Shown here in pieces: positions 27,373-35,271 of a stretch of DNA of 64,000 nt. The first letter of the stretch is position 1. Every line of letters starts with the position of its first letter. Below the pieces are notes generated by a model, which saw only the letters and a program-made list of their open reading frames with translations, was not told the origin of the DNA and did not search any database. Source of the DNA: UTCFX2 sp963726375 (GTDB lineage: Bacteria > Chloroflexota > Anaerolineae > Anaerolineales > UBA4823); the NCBI GenBank assembly GCA_963726375.1, contig CAVSCE010000011.1:124001-188000 (forward strand), given 5' to 3'. Made by a program: the position numbers and the translations under genes.

Positions 27373-28357
27373 TTACCAGTAGTGGTGCACCAGGGGCTTG
27401 ATCGATTTCTCATAGATTTCGTTGACCGCAGCCATTGCAGCGCCCTCCAGCGGGGGGAAATCGGCCGCAGCAGTGTTTTCTACCACCTGAACCGGACGTT
27501 TTGCACCAGGGATCGCACAGGTGACCGCCTCAAACATCAGAATCCAGCGCATCGCAAACTGAGCCATCGTCATCCCCGGCGGGACGAGCAGACGCAGCTG
27601 GTCCACGGCCTGGAGCCCGGTCTCGAAATCCACGCCGGAAAATGTCTCACCGCGGTCGAACCACTCGCCAAGGCGGTTGCCCGCCCTGTGATCTTCAGGC
27701 TCAAAGGCGCTCTGGCGGGTCATTTTCCCGGCCAGCATCCCAGATGAGAGCGGCAGCCTGGCGAGGATGCCCACCTTTCGCCGCAAAGCCTCCCCGAAAA
27801 ACCTGTCGGCCGGGCGCTGGCGGAAGATATTAAAAATGATCTGGACGGTTTCTACGCCTGGGTACTCGATCGCCTTGAGCGCCTCTTCAACTTTTTCAAC
27901 GCTGACGCCGTAATGCTGAACCTTCCCGGCTTTCTTCAGGTCGTCCAAGAAACCGAACACTTCCGGCATATAGTAAACCTCTGTGGGCGGGCAGTGCAGC
28001 TGAACCAGGTCCAGCGACTCGGTCTCCAGGTTCTTCAGGCTGCGCTCAATCCAGGCGTTCAGGTTCTGGCGGCTGTACCCTGCAGGGTCCTGCTTTTCTA
28101 GCCGTCGGCCTGCCTTGGTTGCGATGATGATCTCTTCCTTGCGTTCGCGCTTAAGCGCCGCGAGCAGCCGCTCGCTTCGCCCGTCGCCGTACACATCTGC
28201 GGTATCAAAGAAATTTACTCCCAGGTCGACGGCTTTCTGGAGCGCGGTCGAAAGACTCGCGGTCCTCGACCGTACCCCAGCTTCCGCCGATCGCCCAGGC
28301 GCCGAAGCTTATGGATGATACCTGCCATCCTGTCCGTCCTAGCTTGCGATACTGCAT
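27373..28357 (-). CDS. Aldo/keto reductase, one inserted base
   Basis: An NAD(P)H-dependent TIM-barrel oxidoreductase of about 327 residues. From ATG 28357, with AGGAG upstream, the frame reads MQYRKLGRTGWQVSSISFGAW and breaks near 28261. Dropping one base there (GG to G on the plus strand) gives TVEDASLSTALQKAVDLGV and joins the long frame at NFFDTADVYGDGRSERLL. The catalytic tetrad is visible: Asp in FFDTAD, Tyr in DVYGDG, Lys in IIIATKAG and His in LVQLHCPP. The C-terminal AIPGAKRPVQVVENT is the NADP-binding block. The substrate is unknown. Confidence 0.88.
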
Positions 28358-28373
28358 CTTTCTCTCCTGTGCA

Positions 28374-29069
28374 TTATTCTCGTTTGAATGCTTCTTCCAA
28401 TAATTTTACTTTTTCGAGCGGAAGCGAACGCGTTTTCCCGCCTTTTCGGATCAGGTCTTTCAGGTCCTTGAGCAGCACAGCGGCATATTGCGGCTCAGCC
28501 CCTTCCGGGATAGCAATCGCCGCCCGGGCATTCGTGAACACCAGCGCGGCTTCGGCGGGTGGGAAGCTTTCCTCCGGGAAACGATTCTTCAAGTATTTCT
28601 CCAGCCGCTCTTTTTCCGCCGCAGCATCCGCCTCAGGCCGTCCGAGCCCTTCTTGAGCAAAGATTTTCAGGTACAGGTTGCCGCCGCGCTGCTTATAACG
28701 GCCGTTCTCGTAGCTGATCGTGCCGCGCTGGTAATAAGGCATCAGCACCCAGATCCCGGATGGGCTGACCAGCAGGTGGTTTACGGGGGAGGTGTAATGG
28801 TAGAGGGAGTAGCGTTTATCCAGGCCTTTGAGGGCTGTATCGAGCAGCTCGTCCTGGCGAGGCCGGCGCCCCCAGCGGTTAGAAAAGAAGATCCCAACCT
28901 GCGAAAGGAGGAAACCCAACAGCAGCGCTCCCAGCGACAAGCGGTAATTGTCCGGAGTCTTGAATGAAAAGTACATCCCAATCCCGAGCACAGCCAGACC
29001 GGTGAGCATGCTGACCTGTGCGATCAGGGAATTTCTCTTAATCAACTTATCGTTTCGAAATATATTCAT
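28374..29069 (-). CDS. Membrane protein with a NERD-like C-terminal domain
   Basis: 231 residues. Two transmembrane helices lie at about residues 19-37 and 44-62 (VSMLTGLAVLGIGMYFSF; LSLGALLLGFLLSQVGIFF). The cytoplasmic part starts GRRPRQDELLDTALKGLD and continues HLLVSPSGIWVLMPYYQRGTIS, the beta-hairpin layout of NERD (nuclease-related) domains, where a catalytic Lys or Glu normally follows. Here the expected K in the (E)xK motif is not clear, so nuclease activity is doubtful. The tail is charged and helical. It lies between the aldo/keto reductase and fabF on the same strand. Confidence 0.55.
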   Translation of the reverse strand: MNIFRNDKLIKRNSLIAQVSMLTGLAVLGIGMYFSFKTPDNYRLSLGALLLGFLLSQVGIFFSNRWGRRPRQDELLDTALKGLDKRYSLYHYTSPVNHLLVSPSGIWVLMPYYQRGTISYENGRYKQRGGNLYLKIFAQEGLGRPEADAAAEKERLEKYLKNRFPEESFPPAEAALVFTNARAAIAIPEGAEPQYAAVLLKDLKDLIRKGGKTRSLPLEKVKLLEEAFKRE

Positions 29070-29121
29070 GCGTAAATTTACCTCTCTCAGGTTATTTCTA
29101 AGCGCGGCCGCGAGCCGCTGC

Positions 29122-30381
29122 TCAGGCTGGATATTTGCACATCACCAGGCAGGCGTTCTGTCCACCCAGTCCGAAGGAATTGGATATCGCCACGTGAATA
29201 TCCCTCTTGCGGGCCTGGTTGACCGTGTAATCCAGGTCGCATTCGGGATCGGGGTGCTCATAGTTAATCGTGGGCGGGATCAACCCGTGGAAAATCGAAA
29301 GGATGCTGGCAATCGCTTCAAGTGCCCCGGCTGCGCCCATCGCGTGCCCGATCATCGACTTGGTCGAGCTGATTGAAATTGAGTAAGCCTTTTCGCCGAA
29401 AAGGTTCTTGATCGCCTTCGTCTCAGTCACATCGTTTAATGGGGTTGATGTGCCGTGAGCATTGATATAATCCACTGCTTCAAGCGGCAGGCCAGCGTTT
29501 TCCAAAGCCCACTTCATGGCACGCAGCGGGCCGCGGCCTTCGGGTTCCGGCGCTGCCAGATGAAAGGCATCCGAAGAGGACGCCCTTCCGGCGATCTCAG
29601 CGTAGACGCGCGCCTTGCGCCGCTCAGCGTGCTCCTGGCTCTCCAGCACGAGCGCGCCGGCGCCTTCGGAAAAGACAAAGCCCTCCCGCTGTGCGTCGAA
29701 TGGGCGCGAAGCGTGCGTCGGATCGTCATTATAATTCAGCGGCAGGGCGCGCATCGCGCAGAAACCGGCAATCGCCCAGTTGTAAATGATCAATTCGGTC
29801 CCACCGGTGATCACGATATCCGCCTCGCCGCGCCGGATCAGCTCTGCAGCTTCGCCGACGGTTTGTGTTCCGGTTGCACAGGCGGTTGAAATCGTCATAT
29901 TTGGACCCAGACACTGAAAGCGCTGGGCGATCAAAAAAGCCGGGGTGTTCGGGATCCCGGTTGGGAGCATGAAAGGGCTGACTTTGGCGTGGCCGTGTAT
30001 GCGCAGCGTGGAAACCCCTTCTTCAAGCTTATCGACGCCGCCGACGACCGATCCGAAATAGACACTTGACCTTTCCGGATCAGCCATTTTTTCAGGCAAA
30101 CCGGCATCCGCGACAGCCTGAACAGCTGCTCCCAATCCAATCTGGCAGGCTCGTGGGATCCGGCGCGCCTCCTTGCGGTCAAGATAATCTTCCGGATTGA
30201 AATCGGGGATTTCTCCTGCGATCTGGCAGGGCAGATCACCTGGATCGAACTGGGTGATTCGGCGGATCCCGGAGCGGCCTTCGATCAAGCCCTGCCAATA
30301 GCTGGCCAGGCTTGCGCCAAGCGGAGAGACCGCGCCCAATCCTGTGACGACGACCCTGCGGCGGCTGGCGGGGTCAGCCAT
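29122..30381 (-). CDS. fabF: Beta-ketoacyl-ACP synthase II
   Basis: Condenses malonyl-ACP with acyl-ACP in fatty acid elongation. 419 residues, intact. The catalytic Cys168 is in ISTACATG, His309 in NAHGTSTPLND, and Lys341 and His346 in STKSMIGHAMGAAGALE; these form the Cys-His-His triad with the conserved Lys. The start ATG overlaps the end of plsX by 8 bp (stop TGA within ATGGCTGA), so fatty acid and phospholipid initiation genes are translationally coupled. There is no acpP or fabD in this window. Confidence 0.96.
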   Translation of the reverse strand: MADPASRRRVVVTGLGAVSPLGASLASYWQGLIEGRSGIRRITQFDPGDLPCQIAGEIPDFNPEDYLDRKEARRIPRACQIGLGAAVQAVADAGLPEKMADPERSSVYFGSVVGGVDKLEEGVSTLRIHGHAKVSPFMLPTGIPNTPAFLIAQRFQCLGPNMTISTACATGTQTVGEAAELIRRGEADIVITGGTELIIYNWAIAGFCAMRALPLNYNDDPTHASRPFDAQREGFVFSEGAGALVLESQEHAERRKARVYAEIAGRASSSDAFHLAAPEPEGRGPLRAMKWALENAGLPLEAVDYINAHGTSTPLNDVTETKAIKNLFGEKAYSISISSTKSMIGHAMGAAGALEAIASILSIFHGLIPPTINYEHPDPECDLDYTVNQARKRDIHVAISNSFGLGGQNACLVMCKYPA

Positions 30382-31402
30382 TGGAATGTTCCTGCACCGC
30401 CGCCAACCGATCCTGGATTGCCTCGCGCAGCGCGGTCAGCAGGTCAGCCTGAACAGCCTGGCGGGCAGTCCGGATCGCGCTCACCATGGCGCGCGAGTCG
30501 GAGCGGCCGTGACCGACAAAAACCAGTCCATCGATCCCCAGCAGCGGCGCCGCACCTACATCCGCCGGATCCATCATCAGCTTCAACCGGCTGAAGGCTG
30601 GTTTTGCCAGCAGCCCGCCGATCTTCGTCCGCAGGCTTGCCATCAATTCAGCGCGCAGCGTATCCGTGATCAGCTTCGCGACGGCCTCGCTCGCCTTCAG
30701 CAGGATATTGCCTGTAAACCCGTCTGTCACCACGACGTCGGCCATCCCGCCAAAAAGCTCCTTGCCTTCCACATTGCCGATGAAATTCAAGCCGCTCTGT
30801 GCAAGCAGCGGGTAGCTCTCCTTGACAAGCTCGTTGCCTTTTCCGGCTTCTTCGCCGTTTGATAGGATCGCCACCCGCGGGTTGGAGATCTGGCGCACTT
30901 TGCTGGCATAGATGGAACCCATCACTGCGAATTGAAGCAGGTGCTCCGGCTTGCATTCCGGGTTTGCGCCGATGTCCAGCACCGCAGCAAACCCGTTTTT
31001 TACCGGAAAAAGCCCGGTCAGCGCCGGACGCTCCACACCTGAAAGCGTCCCCAATCGATAATATGCTGTTGCCAGCGCACCGCCCGTGTTGCCGGCAGTG
31101 ACGAAGGCATCCGCCTGGCCGTCCTTGACCAGATCGATCCCGACGGCCATCGAAGTCTTTGAACCTTTGCGCTTGGCCTTCAGCGCCAGCGCCAGGCCTT
31201 TATCTTCCATCGTAATCGTGTCCGGGGCGTGGACCACTCTTACTTTGCTGGATCCTCCAAGGGCGCTCAGCCGCGCCGCGATCACTTCCTCTGGTCCGAC
31301 CAGGATGATTTCGTCCCCGAACAAATTCGCGGCTTCAATGGCCGCGCGGACCTCAGGCTCCGGGCAGTCGTCGCTGCCCATCGCATCCAGGACAATTCGC
31401 AT
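30374..31402 (-). CDS. plsX: Phosphate acyltransferase PlsX
   Basis: Makes acyl-phosphate from acyl-ACP for the PlsX/PlsY route to lysophosphatidic acid. 342 residues, intact. The N-terminus MRIVLDAMGSDDCPEPEV, the motifs DTITMEDKG and MAVGIDLVKDGQADAFVTAG (20 residues) with NTGGALATAYYRLG, and ALLGIDGL near the end, are all diagnostic. AGGAG is about eight bases before the ATG. The usual neighbour rpmF is not upstream; instead the gene is divergent from tRNA-Leu. The downstream gene is fabF, overlapping by 8 bp. Confidence 0.96.
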   Translation of the reverse strand: MRIVLDAMGSDDCPEPEVRAAIEAANLFGDEIILVGPEEVIAARLSALGGSSKVRVVHAPDTITMEDKGLALALKAKRKGSKTSMAVGIDLVKDGQADAFVTAGNTGGALATAYYRLGTLSGVERPALTGLFPVKNGFAAVLDIGANPECKPEHLLQFAVMGSIYASKVRQISNPRVAILSNGEEAGKGNELVKESYPLLAQSGLNFIGNVEGKELFGGMADVVVTDGFTGNILLKASEAVAKLITDTLRAELMASLRTKIGGLLAKPAFSRLKLMMDPADVGAAPLLGIDGLVFVGHGRSDSRAMVSAIRTARQAVQADLLTALREAIQDRLAAVQEHSNG

Positions 31403-31426
31403 CTCAAACTCCTCTTGAGTTATTGC

Positions 31427-31454
31427 TTGACAACCTTGTAGAGCCGATTATAAT
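31427..31454 (+). promoter_or_regulatory. Consensus sigma-70 promoter of the tRNA-Leu gene
   Basis: TTGACA at 31427-31432, a 16-bp spacer, and TATAAT at 31449-31454. Transcription is expected to start near 31461, six bases before the mature tRNA. The -10 core ATTATAAT is a palindrome, so it also reads as TATAAT on the minus strand towards plsX. Confidence 0.9.
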
Positions 31455-31466
31455 ACTTTTGCTCTG

Positions 31467-31548
31467 GCGCTGGTGCTGGAACTGGCAGACAGGCATGGTT
31501 GAGGGCCATGTGCCGAAAGGCGTGTGGGTTCGATTCCCACCCAGCGCA
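31467..31548 (+). tRNA. tRNA-Leu (anticodon GAG)
   Basis: The acceptor stem GCGCTGG (31467-31473) pairs with CCAGCGC (31541-31547), discriminator A at 31548. The anticodon stem CATGG/CCATG (31494-31498 and 31506-31510) encloses the loop TTGAGGG with anticodon GAG at 31501-31503. A class II variable arm (TGCCGAAAGGCGT) and a T arm GTGGG-TTCGATT-CCCAC follow. The 3' CCA is not encoded. Confidence 0.95.
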
Positions 31549-31560
31549 CAGAAACCAACA

Positions 31561-31591
31561 AACCTCCGGGTGATCCCTCCTGGGGGTTTTT
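31561..31591 (+). terminator. Rho-independent terminator of the tRNA-Leu gene
   Basis: A 10-bp stem with two G-T wobbles (AACCTCCGGG at 31561-31570 with CCTGGGGGTT at 31579-31588), loop of eight, then a run of T to 31591. It ends only 32 bp before the next start codon. Confidence 0.8.
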
Positions 31592-31610
31592 GATTCCACC
31601 CACCTCTGAG

Positions 31611-31616
31611 TATAAT
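31611..31616 (+). promoter_or_regulatory. -10 box of the P1 peptidase gene; leaderless-type arrangement
   Basis: A perfect TATAAT ends 6 bp before the ATG at 31623, so the transcript probably begins at or beside the start codon. TTGATT lies at 31590-31595 (15-bp spacer), within the tail of the tRNA terminator. No ribosome binding site is present. Confidence 0.6.
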
Positions 31617-31622
31617 ATCAGA

Positions 31623-32735
31623 ATGGACGAGCGCAAACGGTTTCGTGAGCTTGGCTTTCAAGTGGGATTGCTGCCCTGCGGTCCGCTGAACGCAATTACA
31701 GATGTCCCCGGCGTCAGGGTCGGGCATTCAACGATACTCCAGGGAGACGGTGCTTTGGTTCCCGGAAAAGGCCCCATTCGCACCGGCGTCACAGTGATCC
31801 TGCCGCATGACGGCGACCTCTATGCCGAAAACCTCCCCGCCGCTGTCCACACGATCAATGGGTACGGCAAACCGGCTGGATTCGAACAGGTCCGTGAGCT
31901 CGGCCTGCTTGAAGCGCCAGTTGCACTGACAAACACGCTCAATGTTGGGCTGGTGCTGGACGCGCTGGTACAGATCACCCTGCGCAGGCATCCCGAAATC
32001 GGCGTCCAACCGGGAGCCGGCAGCTTGAACATCGTAGTCGGTGAGACGAACAATTCCTATTTGAACGATCTGCAGGGCCGGCATGTCCGGCTGGAGCACG
32101 TCGAAGCAGCACTGGCAGGCGCCTCGGGCGGCGCCGTCGAAGAAGGTGCAGTCGGCGCGGGGACCGGGACGGTCTGCTTTGGCTGGAAGGGCGGGATCGG
32201 CAGCGCAAGCCGGCGCCTGCCAAATGAGCTGGGTGGGTATACGCTTGGCGCGCTTGTGCAGACTAATTTTGGCTCGCCCGCGGACCTGGTCGTTCTGGGA
32301 GTCCCGGTAGGGCGGCTGCTGCGACCAGAAGCAGCAACTCATTCGACCATGCCGGGATCGGTGATGGTCGTCCTGGCGACGGACGCGCCGCTCGATTCCC
32401 GCCAGCTCGGCCGGCTGTGCGTCCGGGTTTCAGCGGGGCTGGCGCGCACAGGAGCCCAGTTCAGCCACGGCAGCGGCGATTTTGTGATCGCCTTCAGCAC
32501 GGCTGAACGTATCCCTCGCCGGGCAGCAGGTGGGAGCGGGGTGTTCGCAAGCCCGAGACTGGCGCTGATCGATGAAGACCTCGTGGTCAGCGGGCTCTCG
32601 AAGGCGGTCATCGAGAGCGTCGAGGAGGCAGTCCTGAATTCTTTGTGCTGCGCTAAAACTCTAAGGGGTCGCGACGGACATACAGCGTTTGCCCTCCCGC
32701 TCGACAGGCTGGTGCAGGCGCTGCAGAGGCGCTGA
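31623..32735 (+). CDS. P1 family peptidase (DmpA/BapA-like L-aminopeptidase/D-esterase)
   Basis: 370 residues. A cytoplasmic N-terminal-nucleophile enzyme that processes itself between Gly and Ser and then cleaves N-terminal residues from small peptides, sometimes beta-peptides. The N-terminus LNAITDVPGVRVGHSTI is diagnostic. GAGTGTVCFGWKGGIGSASR is the conserved glycine-rich block. The self-cleavage site and nucleophile are G245/S246 in MPGSVMVVLATDAPLDSRQL. The ATG at 31623 is only 6 bp beyond a TATAAT box. It fits the peptide-uptake theme of the window. Confidence 0.92.
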   Translation: MDERKRFRELGFQVGLLPCGPLNAITDVPGVRVGHSTILQGDGALVPGKGPIRTGVTVILPHDGDLYAENLPAAVHTINGYGKPAGFEQVRELGLLEAPVALTNTLNVGLVLDALVQITLRRHPEIGVQPGAGSLNIVVGETNNSYLNDLQGRHVRLEHVEAALAGASGGAVEEGAVGAGTGTVCFGWKGGIGSASRRLPNELGGYTLGALVQTNFGSPADLVVLGVPVGRLLRPEAATHSTMPGSVMVVLATDAPLDSRQLGRLCVRVSAGLARTGAQFSHGSGDFVIAFSTAERIPRRAAGGSGVFASPRLALIDEDLVVSGLSKAVIESVEEAVLNSLCCAKTLRGRDGHTAFALPLDRLVQALQRR

Positions 32736-32796
32736 ACACCCAACCGCCAGGCTGATTGCAAATTTGTTTTTATCTTCGCACATTCAGGAGCGAATT

Positions 32797-33165
32797 ATGG
32801 ATCGAGTGATCATTAAGGATCTGGTCGCCCGGGGGATCATCGGGGTGAATGATTGGGAGCGAAAGGCGCCCCAGGAAATCTTGATTAATCTCGAGATCTT
32901 TGCGGATCTCAAGGAAGCCGGGGAAAGCGATGAGCTTGCCGACACGGTCAACTACAGCTCGACGGCAAAAAAAATCCTGGCCTATGCCGAAACCGCTCAG
33001 CGCCTGACGGTTGAGGCGCTGGCAGCCGACATCGCCAGAATTTGCCTGGATATCCCGAACGTTCTGAAGGTCAAAGTAAGGGTCGAAAAACCCGGGGCAG
33101 TCCGGTTCACCGGCTCGGTGGGTGTGGAGATTGAGCGGGAGTCCGGTGATCTTCACCGCTCTTAG
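32797..33165 (+). CDS. folB: Dihydroneopterin aldolase
   Basis: Cleaves 7,8-dihydroneopterin to hydroxymethyl-dihydropterin and glycolaldehyde in folate synthesis. 122 residues, usual length. The N-terminus RVIIKDLVARGIIGVNDWER includes the pterin-binding Glu region. VNYSSTAKKI follows, and the catalytic Lys is in VRVEKPGAVR near residue 100. AGGAG precedes the ATG with seven-base spacing. The 3' end overlaps the converging SH3 lipoprotein gene by 4 bp. No folP or folK is nearby, so folate genes are dispersed. Confidence 0.93.
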   Translation: MDRVIIKDLVARGIIGVNDWERKAPQEILINLEIFADLKEAGESDELADTVNYSSTAKKILAYAETAQRLTVEALAADIARICLDIPNVLKVKVRVEKPGAVRFTGSVGVEIERESGDLHRS

Positions 33166-34206
33166 TAGTTGACGACCGGCACCTTGTCTGCTTCGCCGGT
33201 GAAATCCACAAAGGTCGCGACCACCCACCCGACCAGACCATCGCCCAGGTCGACCTTCCACCAGTCCTCGGCTTCGGTTTTTCCGATGACAGGCAGCTTT
33301 TTACCACTCTCCACCGTCGCAACGATTTCATAGCCGGTATTTGGACCGCTGCGCACGTTAAGCACCTGCGGGAGCGTCTCCACAAATGCCGCGCCGGCCG
33401 GCGGACCTTCCACGGTCGGGGTGGGTGCAGGCACCTGGGCCAGCTCGAATACGTTGTCCGTGAACAGCGGATCTACTGCGATATGGGTCGCCTGGATGTC
33501 CCAGATCGGTGATTCGCCGGCTGGCTTGCCGTAGTTCTGCTGGCGGAGGATGATCCCGGTCGCGCGATCCACCCAAAAACGGTCGATCAGCGTGCCTTCC
33601 TCACGGCTCCACTCAACGACGTCAGCCTCCCGACCTGCGATGATCTCCTTGCCGGTCAGGTTGTACTGGCCGCCGCGCTGGGCCAGGCCAGCTGGAAAGA
33701 TCAGGTCGCTGACCGGGGTACCCAGCGAGCCGGCCAGCGGGTGGGTGTATACCGTGTCCGAAAGAGTGGTCGGTGGATTGAAAGGTTCGAGGGCCGCGGG
33801 AGGCAGGTCAGAACGATCCCCCGTGCTGTCCGTGATGGTCTTACCATCGCTCACCCGGATAAGCTCGATCCCGCTGTTTGGGGTTGAGACCACTACCTTG
33901 AATTCACCCGGGAGCCGGATCCAGACCTGGTGGCTTTTTGCCTCCGGTTGGGCATCTGAGCCATCTGCTGGATAAGACGTGACCGAATAGGTCGCCTGCA
34001 GGGCTTTCCGAGCGCGCCGCGCTTGTGAGCATCAGCTCTTGAACCTCAATATCGCCTTCGAGCGCAGGCGGGAGGATCGGGGTGGGTTCTAAAGTCGGCG
34101 CAGAGGTGGGTTCGACGCCACCCGGCTTCTCCTCCACATTTCCGGAGGGTGCTGCGCACACGCTTATAAGTAGGAAAATAATAAACAACCAGTTCGCTTT
34201 TTTCAT
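33162..34206 (-). CDS. Lipoprotein with a LolA/RseB-like domain and a C-terminal SH3b domain; one inserted base
   Basis: About 347 residues after dropping one base near 34012-34017, which joins VQELMLTSAA to RKALQATYSVTSYPADGS. A signal peptide (MKKANWLFIIFLLISVC) ends in a lipobox-like Cys, then a Pro/Thr-rich linker. The central domain (HQVWIRLPGEFKVVVSTPN, ELIRVSDGKTI, RFWVDRATGIILRQQNYG) has the antiparallel strand pattern of outer-membrane lipoprotein carrier/RseB-like proteins. The last 65 residues are a bacterial SH3 domain (LNVRSGPNTGYEIVATVESG, WWKVDLGDGLVGWV), which usually binds cell wall. Probably an envelope lipoprotein; the ligand is unknown. The ATG at 34215 is an alternative start. 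Confidence 0.75.
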
Positions 34207-34569
34207 GGCCTGCATCCGACGATCCATTCTGTTTGTGATCAGGGTATTAAACCACATCTGAGGCAAGCTGGAAGGGATTGCCTGCTTCAGGTTTTTGGAC
34301 GGCTTTTTTGCTCAATTTGTTCCACGCTGCTTGCGTAATGAGTGAAACACAACAGAGTTCGAGCCTCGCAATCACTGAAATCGAGCTGTCGCTGGACTCT
34401 TCTTTGAAAGTGGGCAGTTGGAGTCATGATCCTGGAAATCCTGTTTGCCAGCCTCGAAATGCGGTTAAAATAACCATGATCACCCAACACAGGGCTAAAT
34501 ATCCTTCGGGTTTTGATGGTATTGATTTAAAGCCACTGATCAGGATGAATCACTGAAAAGGAGAATCCA
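34207..34569. other. Intergenic region of 363 bp between divergent genes
   Basis: Contains the upstream regions of the SH3 lipoprotein (minus) and the AIM24-like gene (plus). A possible plus-strand promoter is TTGCCA at 34445-34450 with TAAAAT at 34466-34471 (15-bp spacer); the -10 lies inside a small GGTTA-AAA-TAACC inverted repeat. Frames at 34278-34556 have no recognisable protein. Confidence 0.35.
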
Positions 34570-35256
34570 ATGGATGTTGAAATCCTGTACCGCCCTTCCT
34601 ATTCGATGGGCCTGCTCAAGCTCTCTCCAAACGAAAAGGTGCGCGTCGAAGGCGGCTCGATGGTCGGGATGTCGCCCGGGGTGACGATCGAAACCCAGGC
34701 GACTGGCGGGCTGATCCGGTCGCTTGCCCGTTCGATCCTGGCCGGAGAGCGTTTCTTCATGAATGAGTACCTTGCCCCGCCGAGCGGCGGCGCCTTGTAT
34801 GTCGCCCCTGCGCTGCCGGGCGACCTGGCCGTGCTGGACATTGCCGAGGAAAAGCTGATGGTCCAATCCGGCTCCTATGTTGCCAGCGAGATGAATATTG
34901 AAATCGACACGAAGTGGGGCGGTGCAAAGACCTTTTTTGCATCGGAAGGCTTGATCATGCTGCACCTCTCCGGGACAGGGAAGCTGCTGATCTCCTCTTA
35001 CGGCGCGATCCATGAACTAACCTTTGAACCTGGTCAGAAATTTACGATTGACACGGGCCACCTGGTTGCGTTCAGCCAGGGGATGGGCTTTAACATCCGG
35101 ACTGTCGGCGGGATAAAATCGACCCTGTTCAGCGGTGAAGGACTGGTCGTTGACCTGACCGGCCCCGGCCGGGTTTACCTCCAGACCCGCTCCAGCGATG
35201 CATTCCTCTCCTGGCTGATCCCGAAGCTGCCAAAACCTTCCAGCTCGAGCGGATAG
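34570..35256 (+). CDS. AIM24/TIGR00266 family protein
   Basis: 228 residues, intact, with no signal or membrane segment. The family forms a compact beta-sandwich; the glycine-rich blocks RVEGGSMVGMSPGVTIETQ, RFFMNEYLAPPSGGALYVAP (20 residues), MVQSGSYVASEMNIEIDTK and VAFSQGMGFNIRTVGG follow the family order. Members are widespread and poorly understood; the yeast AIM24 protein affects mitochondrial inner-membrane organisation. AAAGGAG lies just before the ATG. The ettA gene begins 16 bp downstream and is probably co-transcribed. Confidence 0.87.
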   Translation: MDVEILYRPSYSMGLLKLSPNEKVRVEGGSMVGMSPGVTIETQATGGLIRSLARSILAGERFFMNEYLAPPSGGALYVAPALPGDLAVLDIAEEKLMVQSGSYVASEMNIEIDTKWGGAKTFFASEGLIMLHLSGTGKLLISSYGAIHELTFEPGQKFTIDTGHLVAFSQGMGFNIRTVGGIKSTLFSGEGLVVDLTGPGRVYLQTRSSDAFLSWLIPKLPKPSSSSG

Positions 35257-35271
35257 GCGGTAGGAAAAAAG

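Noticed and set aside
34278..34556. 92-codon frame in the intergenic region upstream of AIM24
   Set aside because: Composition is not protein-like and it overlaps a possible promoter.
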